64,000 bases of DNA, taken from NCBI RefSeq assembly GCF_019635515.1, contig NZ_JAHBZI010000002.1:941001-1005000 (forward strand). The letters run 5' to 3'. The notes beneath the pieces are model-generated. The model saw only the letters and a list, made by a program, of their open reading frames with translations. It had not been told where the DNA came from and did not search any database. Shown here piece after piece: positions 1 to 9,178 of this stretch. The number at the start of each line of letters is the position of its first letter. Positions within the stretch are counted from its first letter, which is position 1. A program made the position numbers and the translations under genes. The DNA is from Sphingomonas sp. GTDB taxonomy: Bacteria > Pseudomonadota > Alphaproteobacteria > Sphingomonadales > Sphingomonadaceae.

Positions 1-328
1 CGTCCCTGGGGACATTTACGATCAGCTTTTCGCCCATCAGCGCGTGCGAGATCAGGGTCTGGATGGTCAGCGCCTTGCAATCGATGGTCAGCAGCGATCG
101 GATACGGTTGTAGCGGCGACCATCCGAGAAACTGAGTGGTTCCGGGTAGCGGATTTCTCGCCAGAAGGTGATGCGGTTGCCATCGGGGGTCGGGCTGACG
201 GTGTTGAGGTTGATATAGGCTTCGATGCCCCGTGCGCGGCTCGATAGCCGCCAATTCGGCGCGACGGTCTGCGGCGCCAGCGGTGTGGACATCGACAAGG
301 CGATCGTGGCGGCAATGAACATCTGCAT
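1..328 (-). CDS. Secreted protein of unknown function, C-terminus cut by window edge
   Basis: An open frame starts at an ATG at 328 on the minus strand and runs off the left edge, giving 109 visible codons. It opens with a short hydrophobic stretch (MQMFIAATIALSMS) ending near APQT, which reads as a signal peptide, so the product is probably periplasmic. The mature part has a YINLNTV segment and a conserved-looking cysteine in TIDCKAL. Small periplasmic proteins annotated as surface-adhesin-E-like have this build, but that link is only an impression. It lies 56 bp downstream of hisE on the same strand and may be co-transcribed with it. Confidence 0.6.
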   Translation of the reverse strand, partial: MQMFIAATIALSMSTPLAPQTVAPNWRLSSRARGIEAYINLNTVSPTPDGNRITFWREIRYPEPLSFSDGRRYNRIRSLLTIDCKALTIQTLISHALMGEKLIVNVPRD

Positions 329-384
329 TTCCCTTGCGCTTGTTCGACGAATGGCATCGGCGCCGAGCCGGTGCAAGCGAGCGG

Positions 385-699
385 TCAGGCCGGGCGGCTG
401 GCTTTCTCATCCAGCCCCGAGACGCCTTCGCGGCGGGCGAGCTCGGCGCGGACATCGTCGAGGGTGATACCGGCGTCGGCGAGGAGGACGAGGAGGTGGA
501 AGAGCAGGTCGGCCGCCTCGCTGGTCAGTGCGGCCTTGTCCTGCGCGACGGCGGCGATGACGGTCTCGATCGCTTCCTCGCCAAGCTTCTCGGCGATCTT
601 GGCGCGGCCCTTGGCGGTCAGTTTCGCGACATAGGAGGATGCGGGATCGCCGGCGCGGCGGTCGCGGATCGTCTGTTCGAGCGCGTCTAGCGTGTCCAT
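385..699 (-). CDS. hisE: Phosphoribosyl-ATP pyrophosphatase HisE
   Basis: This 104-residue protein matches the usual length of stand-alone HisE, which hydrolyses phosphoribosyl-ATP to phosphoribosyl-AMP in the second step of histidine synthesis. The family hallmark KLGEEAIETVIAA is near residues 53-65, followed by the helix SEAADLLFHLLVLL, as in the MazG-like all-alpha fold that binds Mg through acidic residues. The start at MDTLDALEQ was chosen over a longer upstream frame because it gives the family N-terminus. It is the last his gene of the cluster, separated from hisF by a repeat and a small secreted-protein gene. Confidence 0.95.
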   Translation of the reverse strand: MDTLDALEQTIRDRRAGDPASSYVAKLTAKGRAKIAEKLGEEAIETVIAAVAQDKAALTSEAADLLFHLLVLLADAGITLDDVRAELARREGVSGLDEKASRPA

Positions 700-730
700 T
701 GGTTCCGGCTGCTTGAGCCGGCGGGCCGAG

Positions 731-934
731 TCAATCCTTGGCCTGGGCTTCGGGGGTCTTGCGGAAGCGTGCGCGCATGCGGCTGCGGACGAACCAGATG
801 CCACCGGCGGCGCAGGCGGCGAGGAGAATGTCCGACAGCTCGGGCATCGAGCGCGAGCCGGCGACGCCGGTGTGCGGCGGCTCGTCGGCCAGCGCGGGGG
901 TGGCGAGGAGCAGGAGCGGGAGGACGTAGCGCAT
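731..934 (-). CDS. Small secreted protein with PEP-CTERM-like C-terminal tripartite tail
   Basis: This 67-residue protein starts with a clear signal peptide (MRYVLPLLLLATPALADE). It ends in a short acidic or proline motif (MPELSD), a hydrophobic stretch (ILLAACAAGGIWFV) and a basic tail rich in arginine. That order resembles C-terminal sorting signals of the PEP-CTERM kind, although the exact PEP triplet is absent, so a simple single-pass anchor is equally possible. It lies between hisF and hisE on the same strand, an unusual insertion into a his operon. A longer upstream frame enters the adjacent repeat and was not used. Confidence 0.6.
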   Translation of the reverse strand: MRYVLPLLLLATPALADEPPHTGVAGSRSMPELSDILLAACAAGGIWFVRSRMRARFRKTPEAQAKD

Positions 935-963
935 GGGGCTGGTGTAGTGGGGTTGGGTTAAAA

Positions 964-1092
964 GATCCTCCCCGGTACGGGGAGGTGGCAGCGCGTAGCG
1001 CTGACGGAGGGGGGCTCTCCACGCGGCGCATCGCTTGCGGCACGCCTCCTCCACCAGCTTCGCTGGTCCCCCTCCCCGTGCCGGGGAGGATC
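964..1092. repeat. GC-rich palindromic repeat, copy 1
   Basis: The segment is bounded by GATCCTCCCCGG on the left and its inverse on the right. Each end forms a small hairpin, and between them are two different arms, one with GGCAGCGCG..CGCTGACGGAGG and one with CACCAGCTTCGCTGG. The same two arms occur in the opposite orientation at 9041-9168. The right edge abuts the stop codon of hisF. This is a REP/BIME-like dispersed intergenic element, probably able to fold in RNA. Confidence 0.85.
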
Positions 1093-1852
1093 AGGAACGC
1101 ACCGGAATGCCCGCCGCCGCCAGCGCGGCATGGGCTTCGGCGACGGTGGATTGGCCGAAGTGGAAGATCGAGGCGGCGAGGACTGCGCTCGCATGACCCT
1201 TGGTCACGCCTTCGACGAGGTGCTGGAGATTGCCGACGCCGCCCGAGGCGACCACCGGCACCGTGACCTGGTCGGCGATGGTGCGGATCAGTTCGAGGTC
1301 ATAGCCGTCGCGGGTGCCGTCGCGGTCCATCGAGGTGACGAGCAGTTCGCCCGCGCCGAGTTCGGCGAGGCGCAGCGCGTGGGCGACTGCGTCGATGCCG
1401 GTCTCGCGGCGGCCGCCATGGGTGAAGACTTCCCAGCGGCCCTCGGCGACCTTGCGGGCATCGACCGAGGCGACGACGCACTGGCTGCCCATCCGCTCGG
1501 CGATTTCGCTGACGACTTCGGGGCGGGTGACGGCGGCGGAGTTGACCGCGACCTTGTCGGCGCCGGCGAGGAGGAGGGCGCGGGCATCCTCGACGGTGCG
1601 GACGCCGCCGCCGACGGTGAGCGGCATGAAGCACACCTCGGCGGTGCGGCGGACGACATCGACCATCGTGCCGCGGCCCTCGTGGCTGGCGCCGATATCG
1701 AGGAAGCACAGCTCGTCCGCGCCCGCCGAGTCATAGGCGCGGGCCTGTTCGACGGGATCGCCGGCGTCGATCAGATCGACGAAGTTGACGCCCTTGACGA
1801 CACGGCCGCCCGAGACGTCGAGGCAGGGGATGACGCGGGCGCGGACGGACAT
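1091..1852 (-). CDS. hisF: Imidazole glycerol phosphate synthase cyclase subunit HisF
   Basis: HisF is the cyclase half of IGP synthase. It takes ammonia from HisH and converts PRFAR to imidazole glycerol phosphate and AICAR. The 253-residue protein has the full (beta/alpha)8 barrel. The catalytic aspartates are visible as D12 in [14 protein letters not shown] and D131 in VASVDARK, with the phosphate-binding glycines LTVGGGVRT and VVASGGVGN. Its start codon overlaps the stop of hisA by one base. The partner hisH lies upstream in the same operon, so the complex is encoded together. Confidence 0.98.
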   Translation of the reverse strand: MSVRARVIPCLDVSGGRVVKGVNFVDLIDAGDPVEQARAYDSAGADELCFLDIGASHEGRGTMVDVVRRTAEVCFMPLTVGGGVRTVEDARALLLAGADKVAVNSAAVTRPEVVSEIAERMGSQCVVASVDARKVAEGRWEVFTHGGRRETGIDAVAHALRLAELGAGELLVTSMDRDGTRDGYDLELIRTIADQVTVPVVASGGVGNLQHLVEGVTKGHASAVLAASIFHFGQSTVAEAHAALAAAGIPVRS

Positions 1853-2586
1853 TATCCTTTCGCCACCTCGATCGCCCAGCTCAGATCGAGCCGCCCGTCA
1901 TATAGCGCGCGGCCGGTGATGACGCCCTCCACACCGTCTTCGACATGACCGCGCAGCGCGTGGATGTCGGCGATGTCGGTGACGCCGCCCGAGGCGATTA
2001 CGGGAATCGACACGGCGCGGGCGAGGGCGACGGTGGCTTCGACGTTGCAGCCCTTCAAGAGCCCGTCACGGCCGACATCGGTGAAGAGGAGGGCGGCGAC
2101 GCCGGCATCCTCGAAGCGGCGGGCGAGATCGATCACCGAGACGTTCGAGACATCGGCCCAGCCATTGGTGGCGACCATGCCGTCGCGCGCATCGACGGCG
2201 ACGACGATGCGGCCGGGATTGTCGCGGGCGGAGTCGCGAACGAGATCGGGATTCTCCAGCGCGGCGGTGCCGATGACGATACGCTCGACACCGAGCGCCA
2301 GCCAGCGCTCGACCGCGACGCGGTGACGGATGCCGCCGCCCAGCTGGATCTTGCCGCCGAAGCGCTTGAGGATCGCGGCGACCGCCGCGCCGTTGACCGA
2401 TTCGCCGGCGAAGGCGCCGTCTAGATCGACGACGTGGAGCCATTCGGCGCCGGCCTGCCGGAACGCTTCGGCCTGGGCGGCGGGATCGTCACCATAGACG
2501 GTGGCGCGGTCCATATCGCCCTCGGCGAGGCGGACGACCTGGCCGCCTTTGAGATCGATGGCCGGAAAAACGATCAGGGGCGCCAT
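1852..2586 (-). CDS. hisA: ProFAR isomerase HisA
   Basis: HisA opens the ribose ring of ProFAR by an Amadori rearrangement to make PRFAR, the substrate of HisF. The 244-residue barrel shows the two catalytic aspartates, D11 in FPAIDLKGG and D132 in VVAVDARDG. It also has phosphate-binding motifs QLGGGIR and VIASGGVTD that mark its homology to HisF. Length and motifs are normal. It overlaps the end of hisH by 13 bp and the start of hisF by one base, so the three genes are translationally coupled. Confidence 0.98.
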   Translation of the reverse strand: MAPLIVFPAIDLKGGQVVRLAEGDMDRATVYGDDPAAQAEAFRQAGAEWLHVVDLDGAFAGESVNGAAVAAILKRFGGKIQLGGGIRHRVAVERWLALGVERIVIGTAALENPDLVRDSARDNPGRIVVAVDARDGMVATNGWADVSNVSVIDLARRFEDAGVAALLFTDVGRDGLLKGCNVEATVALARAVSIPVIASGGVTDIADIHALRGHVEDGVEGVITGRALYDGRLDLSWAIEVAKG

Positions 2587-3179
2587 GCGAGGAACCTTTC
2601 GAGGAGCGCGAGGCCGTAGCGCTGGCTCTTTTCGGGGTGGAACTGGACGCCGATCATATTGTCGTGGCCGATCGCGGCGGTGACCGGGCCGCCATGCTCG
2701 GTGATGGCGAGCACGGCATCGCCGGTGAAGGCGAAGCTGTGGAGGAAATAGGCCTCGCCGCGTTCGATCAGCGGGTGATCGGCGGCGGGGATGACATCAT
2801 TCCAGCCCATATGCGGGACGCGGATGTTTTCGGCAGGGACGAGCTGGCGGACGGTGCCGGGAATCCAGCCAAGGCCGGGATGCGAGCCCAGTTCCTCGCC
2901 GCGTTCGGCCATCAATTGCATGCCGACGCAGACGCCGAGGAACGGCGCGGCGTCGCGGCGCACGCGTTGGTCGAGCGCCTCGACCATGCCGGGGATGCCG
3001 CGCAGGCCAGCCGCGCAGGCGCCGAACGCGCCGACGCCGGGGAGGACGATGCGATCCGCTTTCAGCGCGACTTCGGCGTCGGCGGTCACCGTGATATCGG
3101 CCGCGCCTGCGGCCTTGAGGGCGTTGTGGACCGAGTGGAGATTGCCCGCGCCGTAATCGATCAGCGCGATTGCGCTCAC
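2574..3179 (-). CDS. hisH: Imidazole glycerol phosphate synthase glutaminase subunit HisH
   Basis: HisH is the class I glutamine amidotransferase that supplies ammonia to HisF. The catalytic triad is visible as C84 in [12 protein letters not shown]181 and E183 in [10 protein letters not shown], and the N-terminal [11 protein letters not shown] is typical. The chosen start is a GTG at 3179 that overlaps the TGA of hisB (GTGA), giving 201 residues, the normal size. The longer frame upstream reads through hisB out of frame and is not real. Confidence 0.96.
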   Translation of the reverse strand: MSAIALIDYGAGNLHSVHNALKAAGAADITVTADAEVALKADRIVLPGVGAFGACAAGLRGIPGMVEALDQRVRRDAAPFLGVCVGMQLMAERGEELGSHPGLGWIPGTVRQLVPAENIRVPHMGWNDVIPAADHPLIERGEAYFLHSFAFTGDAVLAITEHGGPVTAAIGHDNMIGVQFHPEKSQRYGLALLERFLAWRP

Positions 3180-3778
3180 AAGACGCCCTTGGTGCTCGGG
3201 ATCACTCCGGCCTTGCGCGGATCGATCTCGACCGCTTCGCGCAGCGCCCGGGCTAGGCCCTTGAACGCGGCCTCGGCGATGTGGTGGTTGTTCGAACCGT
3301 AGAGCGTCTCGACATGCAGCGTGATTCCAGCGGCTTGCGCGAAGCTGTGGAACCAGTGTTCGAACATCTCGGTGTCCATCTCGCCGAGGCGCTTCTGGCT
3401 GAACTCGGTCTTGAAGACGAGGAAGGGGCGGCCGGAGATATCGACGGCGACGCGGGTCAGCGTCTCGTCCATCGGCGAGAGGGCGTCGGCGTAGCGGCGG
3501 ATGCCGGCCTTGTCGCCCAATGCCTTGGCGATCGCTTCGCCGATGGCGATGCCGGTGTCCTCGACGGTGTGGTGCTGGTCGATATGGAGGTCGCCGACGG
3601 TCTTGACGTCGAGATCGATCAGCGAGTGGCGGCTGAGCTGTTCGAGCATGTGATCGAAGAAGCCGATGCCGGTCGAGACATTGTACGCGCCGGTGCCGTC
3701 GAGATTGACGGTGACGTCGATGCTCGTCTCGCTGGTCTTGCGGCTGATCGTGCCAATTCTGGAAGAAGGTGGGCGCAT
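3176..3778 (-). CDS. hisB: Imidazoleglycerol-phosphate dehydratase HisB
   Basis: HisB dehydrates imidazole glycerol phosphate to imidazole acetol phosphate in a Mn-dependent reaction. This is the monofunctional 200-residue form without a phosphatase domain. The repeated metal-binding motifs are present as [24 protein letters not shown] and [14 protein letters not shown]. The start at [10 protein letters not shown] was preferred over an ATG ten codons upstream because family members begin with a similar RTA/T-rich segment. It is the first gene of the minus-strand his block and diverges from sspB across about 96 bp that should hold both promoters. Confidence 0.96.
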   Translation of the reverse strand: MRPPSSRIGTISRKTSETSIDVTVNLDGTGAYNVSTGIGFFDHMLEQLSRHSLIDLDVKTVGDLHIDQHHTVEDTGIAIGEAIAKALGDKAGIRRYADALSPMDETLTRVAVDISGRPFLVFKTEFSQKRLGEMDTEMFEHWFHSFAQAAGITLHVETLYGSNNHHIAEAAFKGLARALREAVEIDPRKAGVIPSTKGVL

Positions 3779-3874
3779 GGGCTCCCCATAGCGGGGGCGG
3801 AGCCACAAGCAAAATAGCGTTGCTTGGCCGTACCCAACTTGACCCGGGGGCGGGAGCCGCTAACCCACGAACCT

Positions 3875-4357
3875 ATGACGACCAATGTGCCCGACAGCCT
3901 GATTCCCTATGACGAGATCGTGCAGGAGGCCCTGCGCGCCGTGGTCGGCCGGGTGCTGGGCACGGTCGCGGCGACGCAGGCGCTGCCGGGCGGGCACCAT
4001 TTCTATATCACCTTCAAGACTCACGCGCCGGGCGTCGATATCCCGCAGCGGCTGATCGAGCGCTTTCCGGACGAGATGACGATCGTCCTTCAGCACCGTT
4101 TCTGGGATTTGAAGGTCGATGACGAGAAATTCTCCGTCGGGCTGAGCTTCAATCAGGTGCCGGCGATGCTCAACATCCCGTTCTCGGCGATCACCGGGTT
4201 CCACGACCCGGCGGTCAATTTCGAGCTGCGCTTCCAGGCGCAGGAAGGCGATGTCGAGCCCGAGCAGCATGACGAGGCCGAGAATGACGGGCCGAGCGCA
4301 AAGCCGACGGACGATGGCTCGAACGTCGTCTCGGTGGACTTCAAGCGGAAGAAGTGA
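3875..4357 (+). CDS. sspB: SspB-type ClpXP proteolysis adaptor, alphaproteobacterial form
   Basis: SspB tethers ssrA-tagged and some other substrates to the ClpXP protease. The 160-residue protein has the folded N-terminal domain (LIPYDEIVQEALRAVVGRVL to FELRFQAQ), an acidic flexible linker (about residues 125-148), and a C-terminal ClpX-binding tail ending VSVDFKRKK. The start MTTNVPDSL fits the family; an upstream in-frame ATG adds 17 low-likelihood residues. It diverges from hisB and precedes fumC. Confidence 0.92.
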   Translation: MTTNVPDSLIPYDEIVQEALRAVVGRVLGTVAATQALPGGHHFYITFKTHAPGVDIPQRLIERFPDEMTIVLQHRFWDLKVDDEKFSVGLSFNQVPAMLNIPFSAITGFHDPAVNFELRFQAQEGDVEPEQHDEAENDGPSAKPTDDGSNVVSVDFKRKK

Positions 4358-4378
4358 CGGCAAGGCCGTGAGGCAGAG

Positions 4379-4473
4379 ACCGTCACCCTGAACTTGTTTC
4401 AGGCTCAAGCGCTCCACGTGCGCGGTCGCCGCTTGCGGCACGTTGGATGCTGAAACGCGTTCAGCATGACGGT
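4379..4473. repeat. Imperfect inverted repeat pair with GTTTCAG core
   Basis: The left arm (ACCGTCACCCTGAACTTGTT and following TCAGG) and the inverse of the right arm (ACCGTCATGCTGAACGCGTT and following TCAGC) match over about 29 bases with a few mismatches. A less conserved middle separates them. It sits in the sspB-fumC gap. Repeats with this core are common between genes of sphingomonads (family knowledge); here only one copy is visible. Confidence 0.75.
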
Positions 4474-4530
4474 GTGGGGTTGGCGAAGCCACGCTCTTGC
4501 CTCTAGAGCGCGCGCAAACGTTCTGGAGGC

Positions 4531-5925
<1,395 letters not shown>

Positions 5926-5932
5926 GCTTTTC

Positions 5933-5956
5933 GATCCTCCCCCGTGCGGGGGGATC
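5933..5956. repeat. Single palindromic end unit of the GATCCTCC repeat
   Basis: GATCCTCCCCCGTGCGGGGG followed by GATC forms one near-perfect hairpin. It corresponds to just the terminal hairpin of the longer repeats at 964-1092 and 9041-9168, so it is a solo or decayed unit. It lies directly after fumC and may also act as a 3' mRNA stem. Confidence 0.65.
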
Positions 5957-6014
5957 GGGAACTATGCGTCGTCCCGACCGCTTAGCTCCCGAACCTTATT
6001 CTCGGGAGCAATCG

Positions 6015-6212
6015 ATGATCGGCGACGCAATCGCAGGCTATATCGGCAACAAGATCGACCGGCGTGACGGCAAGGGTGGGACGATCGGCGCGCTGGTCGG
6101 CGTGCTCGGCTGGAGAGTCGCCAAGCGCGTAGTGCCCGCCGCGATCGTGCTGGGCGCCGCGGCTTATGGCGCACGCGCACTCCAGAGGCGATTCAGCGCA
6201 CCTGCGACTTGA
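6015..6212 (+). CDS. Small conserved-looking membrane-associated protein
   Basis: This 65-residue product begins MIGDAIAGYIGNKIDRRDGK and has one hydrophobic helix (VVPAAIVLGAAAYGARAL) near the C-terminus, flanked by arginines. The start at 6015 was chosen because the longer frame enters the fumC end and the palindrome. Its Gly/Ala pattern is like glycine-zipper or YtxH-like small proteins, but no family is assigned. It ends 31 bp before gmk and may share its transcript. Confidence 0.6.
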   Translation: MIGDAIAGYIGNKIDRRDGKGGTIGALVGVLGWRVAKRVVPAAIVLGAAAYGARALQRRFSAPAT

Positions 6213-6243
6213 CGCGAGGGCGACTCCTCCGCCAGTAGCGCGC

Positions 6244-6894
6244 ATGGCCGCCGACCCCGAGCTCGATCCGCACAAGTTCCGCAGACGGGGCGTGCTGTTC
6301 GTCCTCTCCTCGCCCTCGGGTGCGGGCAAATCGACGATCGCACGCAAGCTGCTGGCCGCCGATCCCTATCTCGAGATGTCGGTATCGTACACGACGCGGC
6401 CGATTCGTCCCGGCGAGGTGGACGGGAAGGACTATCATTTCGTCGATCTCGAAAAGTTTCGCGAGATGGTCGCGAACAACGAGTTCCTCGAATGGGCGCA
6501 TGTGTTCGACCAGCGCTACGGCACGCCCAGGCAGCAGGTCAGCGACATTCTCGCCTCGGGCCGCGACGTGCTGTTCGATATCGACTGGCAGGGTGCGCAG
6601 CAGCTGTTTCAGTTGGCCGGCGGCGATGTCGTCCGTGTCTTCATCCTGCCGCCAAGCCTGAAGATCCTGCGCGAGCGGCTGGTCAACCGCGCCACCGACG
6701 CGATGGAGATCATCGACGCCCGCATGAACCGGGCGACCGCCGAGGTCAGCCACTGGGACGGCTATGACTATGTGCTGGTCAATGACGACATCCAGCAGAC
6801 CTATGAGCGGGTGCACACGATCCTCAAGGCCGAGCGCCTGAAGCGTTCGCGCCAGACCGGGTTGATCGGATTTATCCGGGGGCTCAACAAATAG
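6244..6894 (+). CDS. gmk: Guanylate kinase Gmk
   Basis: Gmk phosphorylates GMP to GDP with ATP and is essential for guanine nucleotide supply. The 216-residue protein carries the P-loop SSPSGAGKST (residues 22-31), the GMP-binding stretch SVSYTTRPIRPGEVDGKDYHFV, and the lid region with RMNRA. The start at MAADPELDPH removes an upstream in-frame extension that overlaps the preceding small gene. It is followed by a membrane protein gene with its own strong ribosome site. Confidence 0.97.
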   Translation: MAADPELDPHKFRRRGVLFVLSSPSGAGKSTIARKLLAADPYLEMSVSYTTRPIRPGEVDGKDYHFVDLEKFREMVANNEFLEWAHVFDQRYGTPRQQVSDILASGRDVLFDIDWQGAQQLFQLAGGDVVRVFILPPSLKILRERLVNRATDAMEIIDARMNRATAEVSHWDGYDYVLVNDDIQQTYERVHTILKAERLKRSRQTGLIGFIRGLNK

Positions 6895-6930
6895 CCTCAG
6901 TTTTTGTGGTCAGCAAAACGGGAGGCTTTT

Positions 6931-7491
6931 ATGCCCAGACTAATACTCGGCGGCGTGCTTGGCGGACTTGCGATGTGGCTCGTCGGCTTTATCTTCTGGG
7001 GAACGCCTCTCAGCCTCCTCGCGCTTTCCAAGACCGACGATGCCGCGAGCGCGGCACTCCAGCAGGCGCTGGCGCAGCACCTCGGACCGCTCGGTAGCGG
7101 CGCCTACCCGATCCCCTGGGTCGGAACGGCTACAGGCACCCAGCTTTACGGTCAGGGCCCGGTGAGCATGGTGCTCTTCAACAGCAGCGGCTTCGCCAAT
7201 CCCGACACCACGTCATTGATAGGCGGACTGATGCTGGCGATTCTCTGCGTCCTGATCGCGGGCTTCGCAATGCGGCTGGTGGCGAGCGGGCTGAGCTTTG
7301 CCGACCGGCTCAAGCTGGTGGCGTTGGTCGCGGTGGCGGTGACGGCCTATTCGGATCTGGGCCAGCCGATCTTCAACCACGCGCCCGTCGGCTATTTCTT
7401 CTATCTGTGGCTCAGCGATGTGGCATCATGGGTTGCGGCAGGAGCGGTGCTTGCGTGGGCATTGCCGAGGCCGGCGGTAGCCAACGTCTAG
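6931..7491 (+). CDS. Four-helix membrane protein of unknown function
   Basis: This 186-residue protein has hydrophobic segments near residues 3-23 (ILGGVLGGLAMWLVGFIFW), 100-120 (LIGGLMLAILCVLIAGFAM), about 130-146 and 155-178. That makes it an inner-membrane protein of about four helices. It starts at an ATG preceded by GGGAGG. I recognise no characterised family. Its TAG stop shares the palindrome CTAG (7488-7491) with the stop of the convergent ATP12 gene. Confidence 0.75.
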   Translation: MPRLILGGVLGGLAMWLVGFIFWGTPLSLLALSKTDDAASAALQQALAQHLGPLGSGAYPIPWVGTATGTQLYGQGPVSMVLFNSSGFANPDTTSLIGGLMLAILCVLIAGFAMRLVASGLSFADRLKLVALVAVAVTAYSDLGQPIFNHAPVGYFFYLWLSDVASWVAAGAVLAWALPRPAVANV

Positions 7492-8165
7492 AGCAAACTC
7501 AGGAACCGGGCGCCAGCGAGGAAATCGGCGTGGTGCGCGTCGCGTGCCTGTGTCGCGAGATCGTCTTCGCCCCATTGCTCCGCCTGCCAGTCCTCGTCGA
7601 CCTGCGCGGCATGCCACACCGTATCGGCATCGACGGCGCCTTCGCCCAAGGCGAGCGCGGCGACCAGCGAGCCGCTGACCGTCACGACATGCGACAGTCC
7701 GGCCAGGTGAAACGCGTCCTGCGCGGCGACGGCCTCGGCGAGGCGGGCGATGGTCGCGGGCGGCTGGGCGCGGTGCATGACGCCGGCGGCGGTCTCGAAA
7801 TGCACGTCGTAGCGGCGGCGCGCCCAATCGAGCAGCGGATCCCATGCCGCCCGCTGGCGCTCGACCAGCGGCTCGGGAAGCTCGGCGCGATAATAGAGCA
7901 GGTCGCTTTCGCCATAGGCGGCGAGGCCGGCGGCGAACTTGGCGGGATCGGGCGCGATGGTGTCGATCGCGGCGTTGGCGAGGCCGGTGAGCGGCATCGC
8001 GCGCGGATCGATGGTCTCGCCGACCGCGCGCCATTCGTCGGCCACGGCGTCGGCGAGCGCGGCGGTGGGGAGGATCAGCGGGGCGCGGCCCGGGGTGCGG
8101 ACCGGCTTGCCATCGAGCGCGATGCCATTGTCTTCGAGGGTGACCTCTTTCCAGAAACGCTTCAC
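7488..8165 (-). CDS. ATP12-type F1-ATPase assembly chaperone
   Basis: ATP12 proteins help assemble the alpha subunit of F1 ATP synthase and are found in mitochondria and alphaproteobacteria. The 225-residue sequence has the family pattern KRFWKEVTLEDNG..LDGKPVRTP at the N-terminus, then LPTAALADAVADEW, PLTGLANAAID and YRAELPEPLVERQ. The start is a GTG overlapping the TGA of the small gene upstream (GTGA). It is the last gene of a coupled minus-strand run from crcB. Confidence 0.9.
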   Translation of the reverse strand: MKRFWKEVTLEDNGIALDGKPVRTPGRAPLILPTAALADAVADEWRAVGETIDPRAMPLTGLANAAIDTIAPDPAKFAAGLAAYGESDLLYYRAELPEPLVERQRAAWDPLLDWARRRYDVHFETAAGVMHRAQPPATIARLAEAVAAQDAFHLAGLSHVVTVSGSLVAALALGEGAVDADTVWHAAQVDEDWQAEQWGEDDLATQARDAHHADFLAGARFLSLL

Positions 8166-8380
8166 GGCTGCGGCGTCTTCCAGCGTTTGGCAAGGGCGCG
8201 GGGCACCGCCGCCATCATGTAGAGCGAGGCGAGGATCAGCGTGGCGCCGAGCATGGTGTGAAAGGTCGTGACCGAGCGCCCGGCGATGAGCAGTCCGAGC
8301 ACCGCGCCGGCGACCGCGGCGATGTTGACCGCCTGAATCAGATAATAGCGCTTTGCGGCGAGGCGATCGGCGTCGTTCAT
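8162..8380 (-). CDS. Small two-helix membrane protein
   Basis: A 72-residue protein begins MNDADRLAAKRYYLIQAVN. It has two hydrophobic helices (IAAVAGAVLGLLIAG and MLGATLILASLYMMAAVP), so it should be an inner-membrane hairpin with a basic tail. Its ATG overlaps the stop of the HAD phosphatase gene (ATGA), and its stop overlaps the start of ATP12 (GTGA). The tight packing supports a real, co-translated gene. Function is unknown. Confidence 0.75.
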   Translation of the reverse strand: MNDADRLAAKRYYLIQAVNIAAVAGAVLGLLIAGRSVTTFHTMLGATLILASLYMMAAVPRALAKRWKTPQP

Positions 8381-9039
8381 AAGCCCTCCAGTACCGCGGG
8401 AAGCATGCTGGCGTGCGCCACGATCTCGTCCGCGCCGGCGGACAGCAACTCTCCCGGTGTGTGGTATCCCCATACGACACCAATGGCGTGAACACCAGCG
8501 GCGTGGGCCATCGCCATGTCGAAGCTGGTGTCGCCGATCATCGCGCTGGTCCCGGGCGCGGCGCCGGCTTCGGCGATGGCCAGTTCGAGCATCGCGGGGT
8601 GCGGCTTGGACGGGTGACGATCGGCGGTCTGGAGGGTGACGAAGCGATCGTGGAGGCCGTGATGTTCGAGCAGGAGGCGCAGGCCGCGATCGGACTTGCC
8701 GGTGGCGACACCGAGCAGCCAGCCGGCGGCTTCGAGCGCGTCGATGGCTTCGCGGACGCCGTCGAACAGCGGCTCGGGATCGAGCGCGCCGTTCGAGCGC
8801 ATCGCGTGGAAGGCGCGCTTGTAGCTTTCGGCCATCTCCACATGCTGGGCGGGTTCGCCGTGCGGGTGAAGGGCGGCGAGCGCGGGCACGAGGCTGAGGC
8901 CGACGATGCGTCGGATGTCTTCGCGGCTGGGTGGCATGAGGCGGACTTCGGCGAAGGTCGCTTCCATCGCGCGGCAGATATTGGCCTGCGAATCGACGAG
9001 GGTGCCGTCGCAATCGAAGACGGCGAGGCGGTTGATCAC
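8377..9039 (-). CDS. HAD-family phosphatase, phosphoglycolate phosphatase-like
   Basis: This 220-residue protein has HAD motif I as FDCDGTLVDSQ at the extreme N-terminus, with the nucleophile aspartate in DCDGT. Motif II is GVATGKSDRG, the motif III lysine follows in SKPHP, and motif IV is MIGDTSFDM. It belongs to the subclass IA hydrolases that include phosphoglycolate phosphatase and pyrophosphatase PpaX; the true substrate cannot be read from sequence. The start is a GTG next to the repeat at 9041; a longer frame reads through the repeat and is unlikely. Confidence 0.88.
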   Translation of the reverse strand: MINRLAVFDCDGTLVDSQANICRAMEATFAEVRLMPPSREDIRRIVGLSLVPALAALHPHGEPAQHVEMAESYKRAFHAMRSNGALDPEPLFDGVREAIDALEAAGWLLGVATGKSDRGLRLLLEHHGLHDRFVTLQTADRHPSKPHPAMLELAIAEAGAAPGTSAMIGDTSFDMAMAHAAGVHAIGVVWGYHTPGELLSAGADEIVAHASMLPAVLEGL

Positions 9040-9040
9040 A

Positions 9041-9168
9041 GATCCTCCCCGGTACGGGGAGGGGGACCGCCGAAGGCGGTGGAGGGGGTGCGCCGCGGAC
9101 GTTGCGCCGCGAGGAGAGCCCCCTCCGTCAGCGCTTCGCGCTGCCACCTCCCCGTGCCGGGGAGGATC
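9041..9168. repeat. GC-rich palindromic repeat, copy 2 (inverted relative to copy 1)
   Basis: It has the same GATCCTCCCCGG termini and the same two internal arms as the element at 964-1092, but with the arms in swapped order and inverted. The arm with GACGGAGGGGGCTCTCC lies on the right here. It occupies almost the whole gap between the pseudouridine synthase stop and the HAD start, so the HAD start codon sits immediately beside it. Confidence 0.88.
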
Positions 9169-9178
9169 ATGCCTTTCT

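Noticed and set aside
2574..3812. A 412-codon reading joining hisB sequence to HisH
   Set aside because: The first half is an out-of-frame reading of hisB; only the part from GTG 3179 is HisH.
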